64,000 bases of DNA from Sphaerisporangium rufum (GCF_016863395.1 NZ_BOOU01000017.1:1-64000), one strand, 5' to 3'. Shown: positions 1 through 13,664, counted from the stretch's first letter. Notes: generated by a model from the letters alone, not told the origin. A program made the numbers and translations.

Positions 1-24
1 CTCCTGCAGGTCGAGAAGCGCCAT
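1..24 (-). CDS. Class III lanthipeptide precursor (LanA), first 8 codons only, cut by window edge
   Basis: Directly downstream of the LanKC synthetase a second minus-strand frame opens with ATG at 24 and reads M-A-L-L-D-L-Q-E before running off the window. Class III leader peptides characteristically begin with a short segment containing an (I/L)LDLQ-type motif, which the kinase domain of LanKC recognises, so these eight residues fit the expected precursor and its position. A very strong ribosome-binding site, AAGGAGGTGA, lies 5 nt upstream and overlaps the end of the synthetase gene (about 30-45). The core peptide with its Ser/Cys residues lies outside the window, so ring number and product cannot be predicted. 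Confidence rests on motif plus context; eight residues alone would not suffice. Confidence 0.75.
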
Positions 25-29
25 GGGTG

Positions 30-46
30 TCACCTCCTTCCTTGGC
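30..46 (-). promoter_or_regulatory. Strong ribosome-binding site of lanA
   Basis: The minus strand reads AAGGAAGGAGGTGA just before the lanA ATG at 24. It overlaps the stop codon of the synthetase, so precursor translation is strongly driven and tied to the same transcript. This fits the need for far more precursor than enzyme. Confidence 0.75.
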
Positions 47-2744
47 TCGACGGGTCCGCCGGCCCGGCGGGAATGCCGGGCGGGGAGATCATGGGGAGCC
101 GTACCGGCTCGTCGTGCAGCACGGTGCCGAGCGCGAGGAGCACGCCGGCGGTGCCGGTCGCCAGGTCCATCGAGAGCCGGAGCAGCTGGTTGCCGGGGAA
201 GGCCAGCCCGCCGCCGTACGGCATGGCGTGCCAGGCCAGCCGGGACACCTGGGCGGTCACCTCGGGGGAGGAGCGGCCGATCCCGGGGCGCAGCCCGGCG
301 GCCAGGGCGGCGATCATGCCGCTCCGCCCGGCGAACAGTCCCGACTGCACGTAGTAGTCCAGGGTGGCCACCGGGCCGATGCCGGCCAGCGCCTCGGCGA
401 AGCCCTCGTCGTCGCGGTGCTCGATGTGCCGGCGCAGCGCCAGCCCGATGCCCGCCGAGCCCTCGTCCAAGTAGGGGTTGGTCCGCCAGCCCTGCTGAAC
501 CTGGAGCTGGCCGTCGCCGCGACGGGTGCAGCGGCGCAGGTCCTGCCGCAGCGCCACGCCCGCGTGGTCCAGCAGCGAGCGGTCGCCGGTGGCCTCGTAG
601 GCCGACAGGAACAGCAGGGCGGGTCCGGACGACCCGCGCATCAGCCCGGCGTGCGGGTTCCGCCCGCCGCTGATCTCCGGGACGCTGTCGACGCTGCCGA
701 GCCGGTCGGCGACGATGCCGCTCACCTCCAGCGCGGCGTCGCGCAGCGAGCCGTCGCCGGTCAGCCGCCAGAAGTGCAGCAGGTTCAGCCCGATGCCGGC
801 CAGCCCGCCGTGCAGGCTCTGCCCGAGGTCCTGCCACTTCTCCCGCAGGCACAACGCGAGCAGGTCCAGGGCGTCCTCGTCGCGCCCGAGCGCCGCGAGG
901 GCGTAGGCGACGCCGTGCAGGCCGTCGTACAGGCCGAGCCCGGTTCCGGGCTTGGGGGCGAAGGCCCGCTCGCGCAGCCATTCCTCGTGCTCGGGGAACC
1001 GCCCGGCACCGGTGGCGGCCAGCGTGTACAGCACCCCGGCGGCGCCGTTGGCCAGGTTGAGCCCGCCGCCCGGCTGGAACTGCTGGACGTCACCGGGGAA
1101 GAGCCGGTCGTCGCGTTCGAGGGTGGCCGAGGCCAGGATCGCCCGCCGTGCGGCGTCCCGGACCTCGGGCCACGATGCCCGGCCGGGCACCGGCAGCTCC
1201 CGCATCAGCCGCAGCCCGTCCGGCCCGTCGGTGCGCGGCCGGGCCGCTGCCGGGCCGCGCACCGACGGCCCGGTGCCGGCCGCGGGCGCCGCGGAACCGC
1301 CGTCCCCGGTCGCGGCGCCCGGACCGGTGCCCTCGCCAGTGCCGAGGATCGTGCGCACCGCGGCGTCGACGACCTCGCGCGGCACCGGGAAGGTCTCCCG
1401 GACCAGCTCGGCCAGGTGCGTCACCTTGGCCCGGTGCAGCGGGATCAGCACCGTCGACATGGGTGCGAACAGCGCCAGGTGCAGGCAGGCCAGGGCGTAC
1501 CGGTCGGCCGCCACGCCGGTGCGGTCCGGCGGCGGGCCGAACCCCGGATGGGCCAGCGCCGGCCGGGCGTTGGCGTCGGCCAGGGTGGCCACCTCGAAGT
1601 CGATCAGCACCACCCGGTCCCCGTCCACCAGCACGTTGAACGGGTGCAGGTCGCCGAAGACCACCCCCCGCTCGTGCAGCGAGGTGACGGCCCGATCGAC
1701 GCGCTCCAGCATGTCGAGCGCCCACTCGGTGTACTCGGCGGCGTCCTCGGGGGTGATGACCGCCCGGGTGAGCGGGTGGCGGTGGATGGACTCCGCGCTG
1801 AGCGTCCGCCCGTCGATGAACTCCTGCACCATGAAGTGGTGGTCGCCGAGCGTGAAGTAGTCGTGCAGCGCCGGCACCGCGGGCAGGCCGGACAGCCGGC
1901 GCAGGATGTCGGCCTCGTGCGCCAGCCGGGACACCGCGTCGCGGCCCACCGCGTCCAGCCCGGCGTGCGGGCGGGCTTCCTTCAGCACCACCGAGCGCCC
2001 GGTCCGGGTGTCGCGCGCCTGGTAGACGCCGCCGCCGTTGGAGAAGTGCAGCACCCGCTCGATCTCGTACGGCAGGCCGGCCATCGTCACCGCGTTGCGG
2101 GCCGCCAGGTGCGGCTCCAGGAACGCGGGCAGGGTGACCCACGGCGGAGGCGAGAAGGACGGGCCGCGCCGGTCGGGCACCAGGGTGCCGGCGGGGTCCT
2201 CGATGGCGAGCACCCGCTCGCGGCCGGTGGTCAGGCAGTAGCGCTCGGCGAACCCGCCGTACCGCACGAAGAGCGGGCCCTCGCCGATCCGCAGATCGCT
2301 GAGGATGTACGGACCGCGCACGCCGTGCAGCAGCGCGTCGAGCTCCTTGACCACCAGCTCGAACTGGTCCTCGTCGGCGGGGTAGACGGTGACGAGCTTG
2401 CCGCTGCTGCCCCGGTCGGCGTACTTGGAGTTGAGCATGGTGACCACGCGCGGCCCGCGCAGGAACTTGAAGCTGATCCGGTTGGCGGTGCAGTAGTCCC
2501 ACACGATGCGCAGGGTGCGCTCGGCGTCGTCCAGGCAGGCCGAGATGTGGATCTTCCAGCCCTGGGTGGGCAGCGAGCGGTCCGCCGGCCCGTAGTGCAG
2601 CCAGGTGTCGGTGGCACGATGTTCCCACCCGGGGGGAACTTTCTGCTCCGCAGTAGCAAAATCCGGATGCTTGGCGCGCTGGTTGTCAAGGGAGTCGTAA
2701 AACGCCGGATCGGCTAGGCAGTAGATCTCGTACCTGTCGATCAC
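30..2744 (-). CDS. Class III lanthipeptide synthetase (LanKC / RamC-like)
   Basis: Three-domain enzyme of 904 residues, the usual size for the family. It phosphorylates Ser/Thr of a precursor, eliminates phosphate to give dehydro-amino acids, and cyclises Cys onto them. The N-terminal ~210 residues are the lyase-type region, opening with the typical R-Y-E-x-Y-C-L-A-D-P-x-F-Y-D-S. A Ser/Thr-kinase domain follows (~225-450), with FGDLHPFNVLV as catalytic loop and LIDFE as the DFG equivalent. The C-terminal half is LanC-like (LYDGLHGVAYAL, LHGGLAGIG, DEGSAGIGLAL). The Cys-Cys-His zinc ligands of class I, II and IV cyclases are absent, which places it in class III rather than IV. A ~50-residue Gly/Ala/Pro linker separates kinase and cyclase. 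The start is GTG at 2744 behind GGGGAG. The precursor start lies immediately downstream; exporter genes, if any, are beyond the left edge. Confidence 0.95.
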   Translation of the reverse strand: MIDRYEIYCLADPAFYDSLDNQRAKHPDFATAEQKVPPGWEHRATDTWLHYGPADRSLPTQGWKIHISACLDDAERTLRIVWDYCTANRISFKFLRGPRVVTMLNSKYADRGSSGKLVTVYPADEDQFELVVKELDALLHGVRGPYILSDLRIGEGPLFVRYGGFAERYCLTTGRERVLAIEDPAGTLVPDRRGPSFSPPPWVTLPAFLEPHLAARNAVTMAGLPYEIERVLHFSNGGGVYQARDTRTGRSVVLKEARPHAGLDAVGRDAVSRLAHEADILRRLSGLPAVPALHDYFTLGDHHFMVQEFIDGRTLSAESIHRHPLTRAVITPEDAAEYTEWALDMLERVDRAVTSLHERGVVFGDLHPFNVLVDGDRVVLIDFEVATLADANARPALAHPGFGPPPDRTGVAADRYALACLHLALFAPMSTVLIPLHRAKVTHLAELVRETFPVPREVVDAAVRTILGTGEGTGPGAATGDGGSAAPAAGTGPSVRGPAAARPRTDGPDGLRLMRELPVPGRASWPEVRDAARRAILASATLERDDRLFPGDVQQFQPGGGLNLANGAAGVLYTLAATGAGRFPEHEEWLRERAFAPKPGTGLGLYDGLHGVAYALAALGRDEDALDLLALCLREKWQDLGQSLHGGLAGIGLNLLHFWRLTGDGSLRDAALEVSGIVADRLGSVDSVPEISGGRNPHAGLMRGSSGPALLFLSAYEATGDRSLLDHAGVALRQDLRRCTRRGDGQLQVQQGWRTNPYLDEGSAGIGLALRRHIEHRDDEGFAEALAGIGPVATLDYYVQSGLFAGRSGMIAALAAGLRPGIGRSSPEVTAQVSRLAWHAMPYGGGLAFPGNQLLRLSMDLATGTAGVLLALGTVLHDEPVRLPMISPPGIPAGPADPSSQGRR

Positions 2745-3575
2745 TTGCGCTCCCCTCTCGGCCGCCGTCGCTATGAGGAGAATTGCGGATAACCCCCGGC
2801 ATGCCTAGTGACCCCCTCCATTGGTGCGATATGCCGATGTCATTAATGCTTTCGTGATGACTGTCACAGTCGCCCTGCTTGACCAGTGATGTTGTTTTCA
2901 TCGGACTATGTCGGACGCCATTAGGAATCTCCGACTTCGTCGGCATCTCCGAGGATCGCCCTGGTGGACGGGTCCAGATGGCTCCCACCTGCGCGGCCGT
3001 GGCCGGCCGGCCGGGCCCGGCCGGCGCGTGCCGTACAGGTGGCGACGGAGCGCGCGGCGCCGCAGCGCCGAATTTTATTCCAACGCCCCTGGTGTAGCCG
3101 GGATCATCAAGATCGTCACAAAAGGGCGTGCATGATCTCCGGGCGGCGGGGAATGGCTGGCTTTCATGCGCCGGCTCGCGGCATGCCGTCATTCTCCCTA
3201 TAAGGCGCAACGAAGGTTCGGCATGCCTTCGGCAATGTCCGGCGCTATTTGTCAGGAATCGACTATCCTGTCGGAACGGACGTCCTGGAACCGCCCGCCG
3301 AGGAATCCGGCGCGAACGAGCCGGCGACGCCGGGTCCCGTGGGCTCTCCTGGGCACGACGGCCCACCGGGCGGAACGGGACGTCGCCGGGACCTGACGGC
3401 CGCGGCGTGGCCGGGCCCCATCGCCGGGCCGGGAAGGGCGCGGGGCGCCCGACATTCGGTAAAGATTCGGTCAACGGTGACGTAGATCACTCGCTGCGGG
3501 CATAGGTCCTCGATCGGCAGCACCTTCCCGGGCCCGCACCGCGGGTACGCGCCCGGGGCGGACCTGGAGGAACGA
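2745..3575. other. Divergent intergenic region between lanKC and the symporter
   Basis: About 830 bases without a convincing gene. The first 200 bases are clearly less GC-rich than the surroundings and should hold the lanKC promoter on the minus strand. They include the inverted repeat GACTGT-C-ACAGTC (2859-2871). The remainder leads into the symporter on the plus strand. Frames open across it (for example 2686-3474 minus) have Arg/Pro-rich composition and no ribosome-binding site, and I regard them as spurious. Confidence 0.6.
2859..2871. promoter_or_regulatory. Inverted repeat upstream of lanKC, possible operator
   Basis: GACTGT-C-ACAGTC is a perfect 6-bp inverted repeat around one base, about 115 bases upstream of the lanKC start in an AT-richer patch. 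It is a reasonable regulator site, but there is only one copy and no matching regulator gene in view. Confidence 0.3.
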
Positions 3576-5009
3576 GTGACCATGCCCCCCAACCCGCCAT
3601 CGTCCCCGTCCGATCCACCGGCACCGGACCGCGCGCCGGAGGCGTCCCCGGCCCCCCGGCATCGCGATCCCACCCGGTACCTCTACCTCGCGGTGATCGC
3701 CGCCGTGCTGGCCGGCATCGCGGTCGGGCTGATCGCGCCGGACGTGGGCGTGGCGCTCAAACCGCTCGGCACCGCGTTCATCGACCTGATCAAGATGATG
3801 ATCAGCCCGATCATCTTCTGCACCATCGTGCTCGGCGTCGGCTCGGTCGCCCAGGCCGCCAAGGTCGGCAAGGTGGGCGGGCTGGCGATCGGCTACTTCC
3901 TGGCCATGTCGACCGTGGCGCTGGTCATCGGTCTGGTCGTCGGCAACGCCGTGCACCCGGGCGAAGGGCTGCAGCTCACCGAGGAACTGCGCAAGGCGGC
4001 CCAGGACGAGGCGGCCAAGGGCGGCGAGGGCGACACCACCTCGTTCCTGCTCGGCATCATCCCCACCACGTTCGTCTCGGCGTTCACCGAAGGGCAGGTG
4101 CTGCAGACGCTGCTGGTGGCGCTGCTCACCGGCTTCGCCCTCCAGGGGATGGGCGAGCGGGCCCGGCCGATCCTGAACGGCATCGGGCACATCCAGCGGC
4201 TCGTCTTCCGGGTACTCGCGATGATCATGTGGGCCGCGCCGGTGGGCGCCTTCGGCGCGATGGCCGCGGTGGTCGGTGCCGGCGGCTTCGAGGCCCTGCG
4301 CAGCCTGGCCGTCCTGATGATCGCCTTCTACCTCACCTGCGCGCTCTTCGTCGGCGTCGTGCTGGGGGCGCTGCTGTGGCTGATCGCCCGGATCAACCTG
4401 TGGTCGCTGCTGCGGTACCTCGGGCGGGAGTTCCTGCTCATCCTGTCCACCTCCTCCTCGGAGTCGGCGCTGCCGCGGCTGATCGCCAAGATGGAGCATC
4501 TCGGGGTGAGCCGCACGGTGACCGGCATCACCGTGCCGACCGGATACTCCTTCAACCTGGACGGCACGGCCATCTACCTCACGATGGGCACCCTGTTCGT
4601 GGCGACCGCGACCGGTGCCCCGCTGTCGATCGGCGAGCAGATCTCGCTGCTGGTCTTCATGATCATCGCATCCAAGGGGGCCGCCGGGGTGACCGGCGCC
4701 GGGCTCGCCACGCTGGCCGCCGGCCTGCAGTCCCACCGGCCCGCCCTGGTGGACGGGGTCGGCTTGATCGTCGGCATCGACCGGTTCATGTCCGAGGCCC
4801 GCGCGCTCACCAACTTCGCCGGCAACGCGGTGGCCACCGTGCTGATCGGCACCTGGGTGCGCGACTTCGACCGCGGGCGCGCCACGGAGGTCCTGGCCGG
4901 CCGGCTGCCGTTCGACGAGGCCACGTTCGTGGCCGACGCCCACGGCGGCACCCCGCCGGCCGACCGGCCCGACCGGCCCGATCGCGCCGAAGCCGCGGTG
5001 TCCTCCTGA
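3576..5009 (+). CDS. Dicarboxylate/amino acid:cation symporter (DctA-type)
   Basis: Membrane carrier of 477 residues of the DAACS family, importing C4-dicarboxylates (or glutamate) with Na+ or H+. After a ~35-residue Pro-rich cytoplasmic head come about eight hydrophobic segments. The serine-rich re-entrant loop LSTSSSESALP and the substrate/cation motif PTGYSFNLDGTAIY are both intact and diagnostic, as is the late M-S-E-A-R-A-L-T-N-F-A-G-N-A-V segment. GTG at 3576 is preferred over ATG at 3582 because GGAGG ends 5 nt before it. The C-terminal ~40 residues are polar and Asp/Arg/Pro-rich. The gene stands alone, divergent from lanKC. DctA versus GltP substrate choice cannot be decided from sequence. 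Confidence 0.9.
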   Translation: MTMPPNPPSSPSDPPAPDRAPEASPAPRHRDPTRYLYLAVIAAVLAGIAVGLIAPDVGVALKPLGTAFIDLIKMMISPIIFCTIVLGVGSVAQAAKVGKVGGLAIGYFLAMSTVALVIGLVVGNAVHPGEGLQLTEELRKAAQDEAAKGGEGDTTSFLLGIIPTTFVSAFTEGQVLQTLLVALLTGFALQGMGERARPILNGIGHIQRLVFRVLAMIMWAAPVGAFGAMAAVVGAGGFEALRSLAVLMIAFYLTCALFVGVVLGALLWLIARINLWSLLRYLGREFLLILSTSSSESALPRLIAKMEHLGVSRTVTGITVPTGYSFNLDGTAIYLTMGTLFVATATGAPLSIGEQISLLVFMIIASKGAAGVTGAGLATLAAGLQSHRPALVDGVGLIVGIDRFMSEARALTNFAGNAVATVLIGTWVRDFDRGRATEVLAGRLPFDEATFVADAHGGTPPADRPDRPDRAEAAVSS

Positions 5010-5010
5010 C

Positions 5011-5053
5011 GCCGCCCGCCTGGCCGGCCCCATCGGGTCGGCCCGGCGGCGGC
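5011..5053 (+). terminator. Possible terminator after the symporter gene
   Basis: A nested GC-rich inverted repeat (CGCCGCC...GGCGGCG outside, GCCGGCCC/GGGTCGGC inside with one G-T pair) starts right after the stop codon. There is no T tract, which is common in these genomes. Confidence 0.4.
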
Positions 5054-5171
5054 CTCCCGTGACGAGCCCGCGCGCGACGCCATGATCACAAATCCGCCGT
5101 GGCGGTGAACCCGGCCCGCCCGCCGTACGTACCTCCGGGCGTCATCGCTCGACCACGCGGACGTCACCGTC

Positions 5172-7178
5172 ATGGAGGAGGGCCCACCGTTGGCCGGTTC
5201 CGCCGATCTCAGCCTGCTTCGCGCAGAGGCGCACAGCCCGTCGTACTTCTCGCTGCTGCGGGGGGCGTCGGGCCTCCAGGGCGCTCCGGTGGACTTCTGC
5301 ATCCCCTGCAACCCGTACTTCCCCACGCCGGAGATGTTCGACGTGCTGCAGCGGAACATCACCACGATCCTCAAGTACTACCCCAGCGACACCGGGCCGA
5401 TCACCTCCCAGCTCTGCTCGATCCTCGGGCTGAAATCGCAGACCGTCGTCATGGGCAACGGATCCACCGAGCTGATCACCTGGATCGACCACCTGCTGGT
5501 CAAGGAGAGCCTCGCCATCCCCATCCCGACCTTCGGCCGCTGGACCGACCAGCCGCTGGAGACCGGCAAGCGGGTGGACATGTTCCGGTTGCCCGAGGCA
5601 CAGGGCTTCGCGCTGGACGTGGAGTCGTACGTGCGGTTCGTCCGGGCCCGCGGCAGCCGGGTCGCGGTCATCTGCAACCCCAACAACCCCGACGGGGGCT
5701 ACCTGCCCCGCCGGCAGGTGATCCAGCTGCTGGACGAGCTGGCCGGCCTGGACCTGGTGATCGTGGACGAGTCGTTCATCGACTTCGTGGACTGCGAGCC
5801 GGAGCCGAGCGTCGCCGACGAGGCCGCCATCCGGCACAACGTGATCGTGCTCAAGAGCCTCGGCAAGAACTTCGGCCTGCACGGCATCCGCTTCGGCTAC
5901 CTGGTCGCCAATCCCGCACTGGCCGGCACCGTCCGCCGCATGTTGCCCAAGTGGAACCTCAACTCCTTCGCCGAGTCGGTGATCTTCATGCTGGGCGAGC
6001 ACATGCACGACTACCAGCGCAGCCTGCGGCTGCTGGCCGCCGACCGCCGGTCGATGTTCCAGCAGCTGTCCGCGCTGCCGGGGCTCACCGTCTTCCCCTC
6101 CCAGGGCAACTTCATCATGGTCCGGCTGCCGGACGGCAAGGACGGCCGGGCGCTGCGCGACTACCTGTTCAGCGAGCACAACGTCTTCGTGCGCGAGTGC
6201 GGCAACAAGCTGGGGTCCACCAGCGCGTTCCTGCGGCTGGTGGTCCGCCCGCAGCAGGACGTGCAGCGGCTGGTCGACGGCATGCAGGCCTTCCTGCTCG
6301 CCGGCGGTCCGGACGCCGGCGTGCCCGCGCGCCGCGCGGTGAGCGCCTACCAGGCGCCCGCCGGCCCGGCCCCGGCCGCCTACTCGCCGCCGGCCGCCCC
6401 CTACCAGCCTGCCGCTCCGGCCGCGTATTCTCCGCCGCCTGCCGCTCCGGCCGCCTATCCGCCGCCCGCGGCGCCGGCCGCCTACTCGCCGCCGGCCGCC
6501 CCCGCCGCCTACCAGCCTGCCGCTCCGGCCGCCTACTCCCCGCCGCCGGCCGCGCCGGCCGGCTACGAGATGCCGGCGACCGTGGCGGCGCCGTCCTACC
6601 GGACATCCCCCTACCAGGAGGAGTCGTACATCATGCCGGCCACCCGCGACCGGGAGCCGGTCGACCACCTGGACGCCCCGCAAGCCCATCCCGCCGGGCA
6701 GCGGGTCGGCGCCTCGCCTCCGGCCCGCCGCGGCGAGCCCGCCGCGCACCGGACGGGGAGCGCCGGCTCCGCCGGTCACCGTGCCGCATCCGCAGCATCC
6801 GCAGCACCCGCGGCGTCCACGGCGTCCACGGCGAGCGCCCGCCCGGCGGAGAACCGGTCCGGCGCCGGCGGCCGGTCGGCGGGCCGGGCCCAGATCCGGT
6901 CCGATGGCCGGCGGGCGGAGGGCTCCGCGACGGTCGCCTCGGCGGCGTATCTCGGCGAGGCCTCCGGCCGGTCGAGCGGCCGGCGGCCGTCGTACGAGCG
7001 GGCCGAGGCGCCGCCGGCGGCCGACCGGCACGAGGACCCGTTCGTGGTCGGCGGCGACGACCCGCGGCACGGCCGGCTGGACCCGCTGGACACCTCGACG
7101 ATCATCTTCGACAACAACACCGGCCCGTTCAGCGCGGTCTCCGACGCCATCCGCGGCTACCGCGCCGGCAGTTCCTGA
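5172..7178 (+). CDS. PLP-dependent class I/II aminotransferase with a ~270-residue low-complexity C-terminal extension
   Basis: Residues ~1-385 form a fold-type I aminotransferase related to histidinol-phosphate aminotransferase/CobC. It has the [12 protein letters not shown] motif, the VDESFIDF segment with the cofactor Asp, and the Schiff-base lysine in [15 protein letters not shown]. The tail from ~390 is not enzyme: it opens with repeats of A-Y-(S/Q)-P-P-A-A-P-A type (about 6350-6550), continues Ala/Ser/Arg-rich, and ends with a short ordered-looking [21 protein letters not shown] tail of this length is odd for the family and may be an interaction region. The amino-acid substrate is unknown. 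Polyphosphate glucokinase follows after 76 nt on the same strand. Confidence 0.85.
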   Translation: MEEGPPLAGSADLSLLRAEAHSPSYFSLLRGASGLQGAPVDFCIPCNPYFPTPEMFDVLQRNITTILKYYPSDTGPITSQLCSILGLKSQTVVMGNGSTELITWIDHLLVKESLAIPIPTFGRWTDQPLETGKRVDMFRLPEAQGFALDVESYVRFVRARGSRVAVICNPNNPDGGYLPRRQVIQLLDELAGLDLVIVDESFIDFVDCEPEPSVADEAAIRHNVIVLKSLGKNFGLHGIRFGYLVANPALAGTVRRMLPKWNLNSFAESVIFMLGEHMHDYQRSLRLLAADRRSMFQQLSALPGLTVFPSQGNFIMVRLPDGKDGRALRDYLFSEHNVFVRECGNKLGSTSAFLRLVVRPQQDVQRLVDGMQAFLLAGGPDAGVPARRAVSAYQAPAGPAPAAYSPPAAPYQPAAPAAYSPPPAAPAAYPPPAAPAAYSPPAAPAAYQPAAPAAYSPPPAAPAGYEMPATVAAPSYRTSPYQEESYIMPATRDREPVDHLDAPQAHPAGQRVGASPPARRGEPAAHRTGSAGSAGHRAASAASAAPAASTASTASARPAENRSGAGGRSAGRAQIRSDGRRAEGSATVASAAYLGEASGRSSGRRPSYERAEAPPAADRHEDPFVVGGDDPRHGRLDPLDTSTIIFDNNTGPFSAVSDAIRGYRAGSS

Positions 7179-7254
7179 ACCGCCTTGCCAGGGCTGAATC
7201 CGGCGATCCGGGGAACGGGTAGTTCCTGGCGAGCGAAGGAGCACGAGGAGCGGC

Positions 7255-8010
7255 ATGAACGTACTGGGCATCGACATCGGCGGATCCGGCATCAAGGGCG
7301 CTCCGGTGGACACCACCGCCGGGAAGCTGCTCGACGAGCGGCTGCGGGTGCCGACCCCCGACCCCTCCGCCCCCGAGGCGGTGGCCGGGGTGGTGGGCGA
7401 GATAGCGGCGCACTTCTCCTGGTCCGGGCCGGTCGGGGTCACCTTCCCCGGCGTGGTGGTGGACGGGGTGACGCGCACCGCGGCCAACGTCGACCGGCAC
7501 TGGATCGGCACCGACGCCCGGGCGCTGTTCGCCGAGGCGACCGGCGGGCCGGTGACCGTGCTGAACGACGCCGACGCAGCCGGCCTGGCCGAGGCCGCCT
7601 TCGGCGCCGGGCGCGGCCACCGCGGGCTGGTGCTGATGCTCACCTTCGGCACCGGCATCGGCAGCGCGCTGATCATGGACGGCCTGCTCGTGCCGAACAC
7701 CGAGTTCGGTCACCTGGAGATCGACGGCCACGAGGCCGAGCGGCGCGCCTCCGACCGCGCCCGGGAGAAGCACGACCTGGACTGGGAGAAGTGGGCCGGC
7801 CGCGTCCAGGAGTACCTGGAGCACGTCCAGATGCTGCTGTCCCCGTCGCTGATCATCATCGGCGGCGGCGTCAGCAAGAAGGCCGACAAGTTCCTGCACC
7901 ACATCGAGCTGCCCGGCACCACCGTCGTCCCGGCGGCGCTGCGCAACGAGGCGGGCATCATCGGCGCCGCGCTGGCCGCCGCCCAGGCCGCCGGCGCGCC
8001 GGCCGGCTGA
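7255..8010 (+). CDS. ppgK: Polyphosphate glucokinase (ROK family)
   Basis: Phosphorylates glucose to glucose-6-phosphate using polyphosphate (and usually ATP); cytoplasmic. The 251-residue length is typical of actinobacterial PpgK. The N-terminal phosphate loop [12 protein letters not shown], the catalytic [11 protein letters not shown] and [11 protein letters not shown] motifs and EFGHLEI are all present. The ROK zinc-binding cysteine cluster is lacking, as in other polyphosphate glucokinases. ATG at 7255 follows a purine-rich GAGGAG. It probably shares a transcript with the aminotransferase upstream. Confidence 0.93.
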   Translation: MNVLGIDIGGSGIKGAPVDTTAGKLLDERLRVPTPDPSAPEAVAGVVGEIAAHFSWSGPVGVTFPGVVVDGVTRTAANVDRHWIGTDARALFAEATGGPVTVLNDADAAGLAEAAFGAGRGHRGLVLMLTFGTGIGSALIMDGLLVPNTEFGHLEIDGHEAERRASDRAREKHDLDWEKWAGRVQEYLEHVQMLLSPSLIIIGGGVSKKADKFLHHIELPGTTVVPAALRNEAGIIGAALAAAQAAGAPAG

Positions 8011-8117
8011 ACCACCTCAGGGAGCCGCCTGGAGCGCCAGATGGCGATCACCGGACGTTGCGGGGTTTGTGAGCGCCACCGGGGGCAATTTGCAGGGACG
8101 GGCGGAAGGAGAACGAC

Positions 8118-8555
8118 GTGAAGGTGACCATCGCACTGCGCCTGCCGCGCGATGCCGCGAGCGTGGCGATCACCCGGCAGATCCTCGGTGCCGAGCTGGA
8201 GGTGCTCGGCGTCGAGAAGTCGATCACCGAGGACATCCAGCTCATGCTCAGCGAGGCGTGTTCCAACGTCATCCGGCACGCGCAGGACGTGGATGAGTAC
8301 ACCGTGAGCGCGGAACTGGTGCGGGACAAGTTCGTGATCACCGTGGTCGACACCGGCAACGGGTTCGACCCGGAGACCGCCGGCGCCGGCGCCGACTCCC
8401 CGATGGCCGAGTCCGGCCGGGGGCTGCAGATCATGCGCGCGCTCGCCGACGACGTGCGGTTCATCAACCGCAAGCGCAAGGGCGCGATCGTCTGCCTGGA
8501 GAAGGCGCTCAAGTTCCAGCACGACTCCCCGGGAGAGCTGCTCATCGCGCCGTGA
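8118..8555 (+). CDS. Anti-sigma-factor-like ATP-binding protein (RsbW/SpoIIAB family)
   Basis: A 145-residue stand-alone GHKL ATPase. The N box (EACSNVIRHA), G1 box (VVDTGNGFDP) and G2 box (ESGRGLQIMRALAD) are intact, so it should bind ATP and phosphorylate or hold a partner such as an anti-anti-sigma (STAS) protein or a sigma factor. No partner gene lies next to it. The start is GTG at 8118 behind GGAAGGAG. Actinomycete genomes carry dozens of such paralogues, so the specific pathway cannot be named. Confidence 0.85.
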   Translation: MKVTIALRLPRDAASVAITRQILGAELEVLGVEKSITEDIQLMLSEACSNVIRHAQDVDEYTVSAELVRDKFVITVVDTGNGFDPETAGAGADSPMAESGRGLQIMRALADDVRFINRKRKGAIVCLEKALKFQHDSPGELLIAP

Positions 8556-8661
8556 CGCGCGTCCCGCGCTGCGCCGGCGTTAAACCGCTGGCGTAGGGCG
8601 GGGCCGGGTTGCTTATCCTTGCCGGTGGCGGCCGCCGGACGGGGCGGCCGGGAAAGCGACC

Positions 8662-12556
<3,895 letters not shown>

Positions 12557-12570
<14 letters not shown>

Positions 12571-13405
12571 CCGCCGCGCGCGCCGCGGGCGGCTCCACCA
12601 GGAAGATCGCGGTGTCCAGGTCGAAGTTGATCGGTCCCGGGATGCGCAGCGGCTTGCCCATGACGACGCAGGTGGCCGTCTGGTAGCGGCCGTCCTTAGG
12701 GCTGCTGAGCACGGTGACCGAGGGCGGCGAGTCCAGCGGGTCGATCACCAGCAGCACCGGCACCCCGCCGCGGGCGTAGAGGTCCGGCTTGTCCTCGCGG
12801 TCCTCCCGCACGCTGCCCGGCGAGACCACCTCGGCGACCAGCAGCAGCCCGGTCGACAGCAGCTCCCGGGTGCCCCAGCGCGGGCAGTCGACAGGGGCGA
12901 TCACGAAATCGGGTGTGGCGGCGTCACGAGGCCCGTCGATGCAGACGTCCACGTTGCCGGTGTAGGCCCGCCAGCCGTGGAGCTTGGCGACCGGCGCCAA
13001 GGCGTCGTAGAGGGCCATCGCGGCGTCGGCGTGTTCGGGGGTGCCCATTGGGCTCACGATCATTCTCCCGTTGATGAGCTCGATACGGAGGGACAGCTCC
13101 GGTAGCGCGTCGAGGAGCTCTCTCGGCGAGCCGGGGGGTGGCAGATGTGCCGTCTCGGCGGACGGCACCAGCCGCTGGCGCGTCGCGCGGGCCTCCGTGG
13201 CCGGAGCGGCCGCCGCCGGCCGGACCGCCGGGCCCGCGAGGTCCGACCCCGCGGTGTCCGGGCCGGGGTGGTCCGGGGCGGCCGGGACGGGGACGTCATG
13301 GCCGGCCGGGTGGGCCGGCCGCCGGGCCTCGGGGCCGGGGGCGGCCGGGGGCGAGGGGGGCGTTGCCGAGGTGGGATGCGGCTTCCGTGAGGTCATGACC
13401 ATCAT
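12557..13405 (-). CDS. Uma2-family (PD-(D/E)XK nuclease fold) protein
   Basis: The C-terminal ~185 of 282 residues match the Uma2 family, which is abundant in actinobacteria and cyanobacteria. Visible elements are RIELINGRMIVSP, the acidic TPDFVIAP, and EVVSPGSVREDREDKPDLYARGG with the Glu and Lys of the nuclease-type core. Cellular role is unknown for nearly all members. The first ~90 residues are Pro/Ala-rich and look disordered, which is longer than usual. I chose ATG at 13405 because AAGGAA lies 6-10 nt before it; an in-frame GTG at 13432 has no such signal. It converges with hrpA. Confidence 0.8.
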
Positions 13406-13664
13406 TCTGCTTCCTTGTGTCCGCGCGAACACGCACAGTATTCAAGATCCGGCAAAGACGTGAGTGAAATTCGCTCGCGTGGAGCCCCAGGTGTATGGAC
13501 GCGGCCGGGCCTCCACCCCGTCTCCATCCCGATCTCCACCCGGCGGGGGTGCGCCGCGGCCCCGGCCGGTCCGTACGGTTCCGTGCATGAACGGACGGGA
13601 CAAGGACCGGTTCGACCTCGGCAGGGCGGTCGCGGGCTGGGTTCTCAGTACGAATGGGGGAAGA

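Noticed and set aside
27-2717. Very long plus-strand frames opposite the LanKC gene, and similar giant antisense frames across the window (e.g. 8542-12357 minus, 48919-52089 minus)
   Set aside because: They mirror real genes, are rich in His/Gln/Gly/Val or Arg/Pro, and arise because stop codons are rare in the antisense frames of GC-rich genes.
2686-3474. 262-residue minus-strand frame upstream of lanKC
   Set aside because: No ribosome-binding site, Pro/Arg/Ser-rich composition, crosses an AT-rich promoter region and overlaps the lanKC start.
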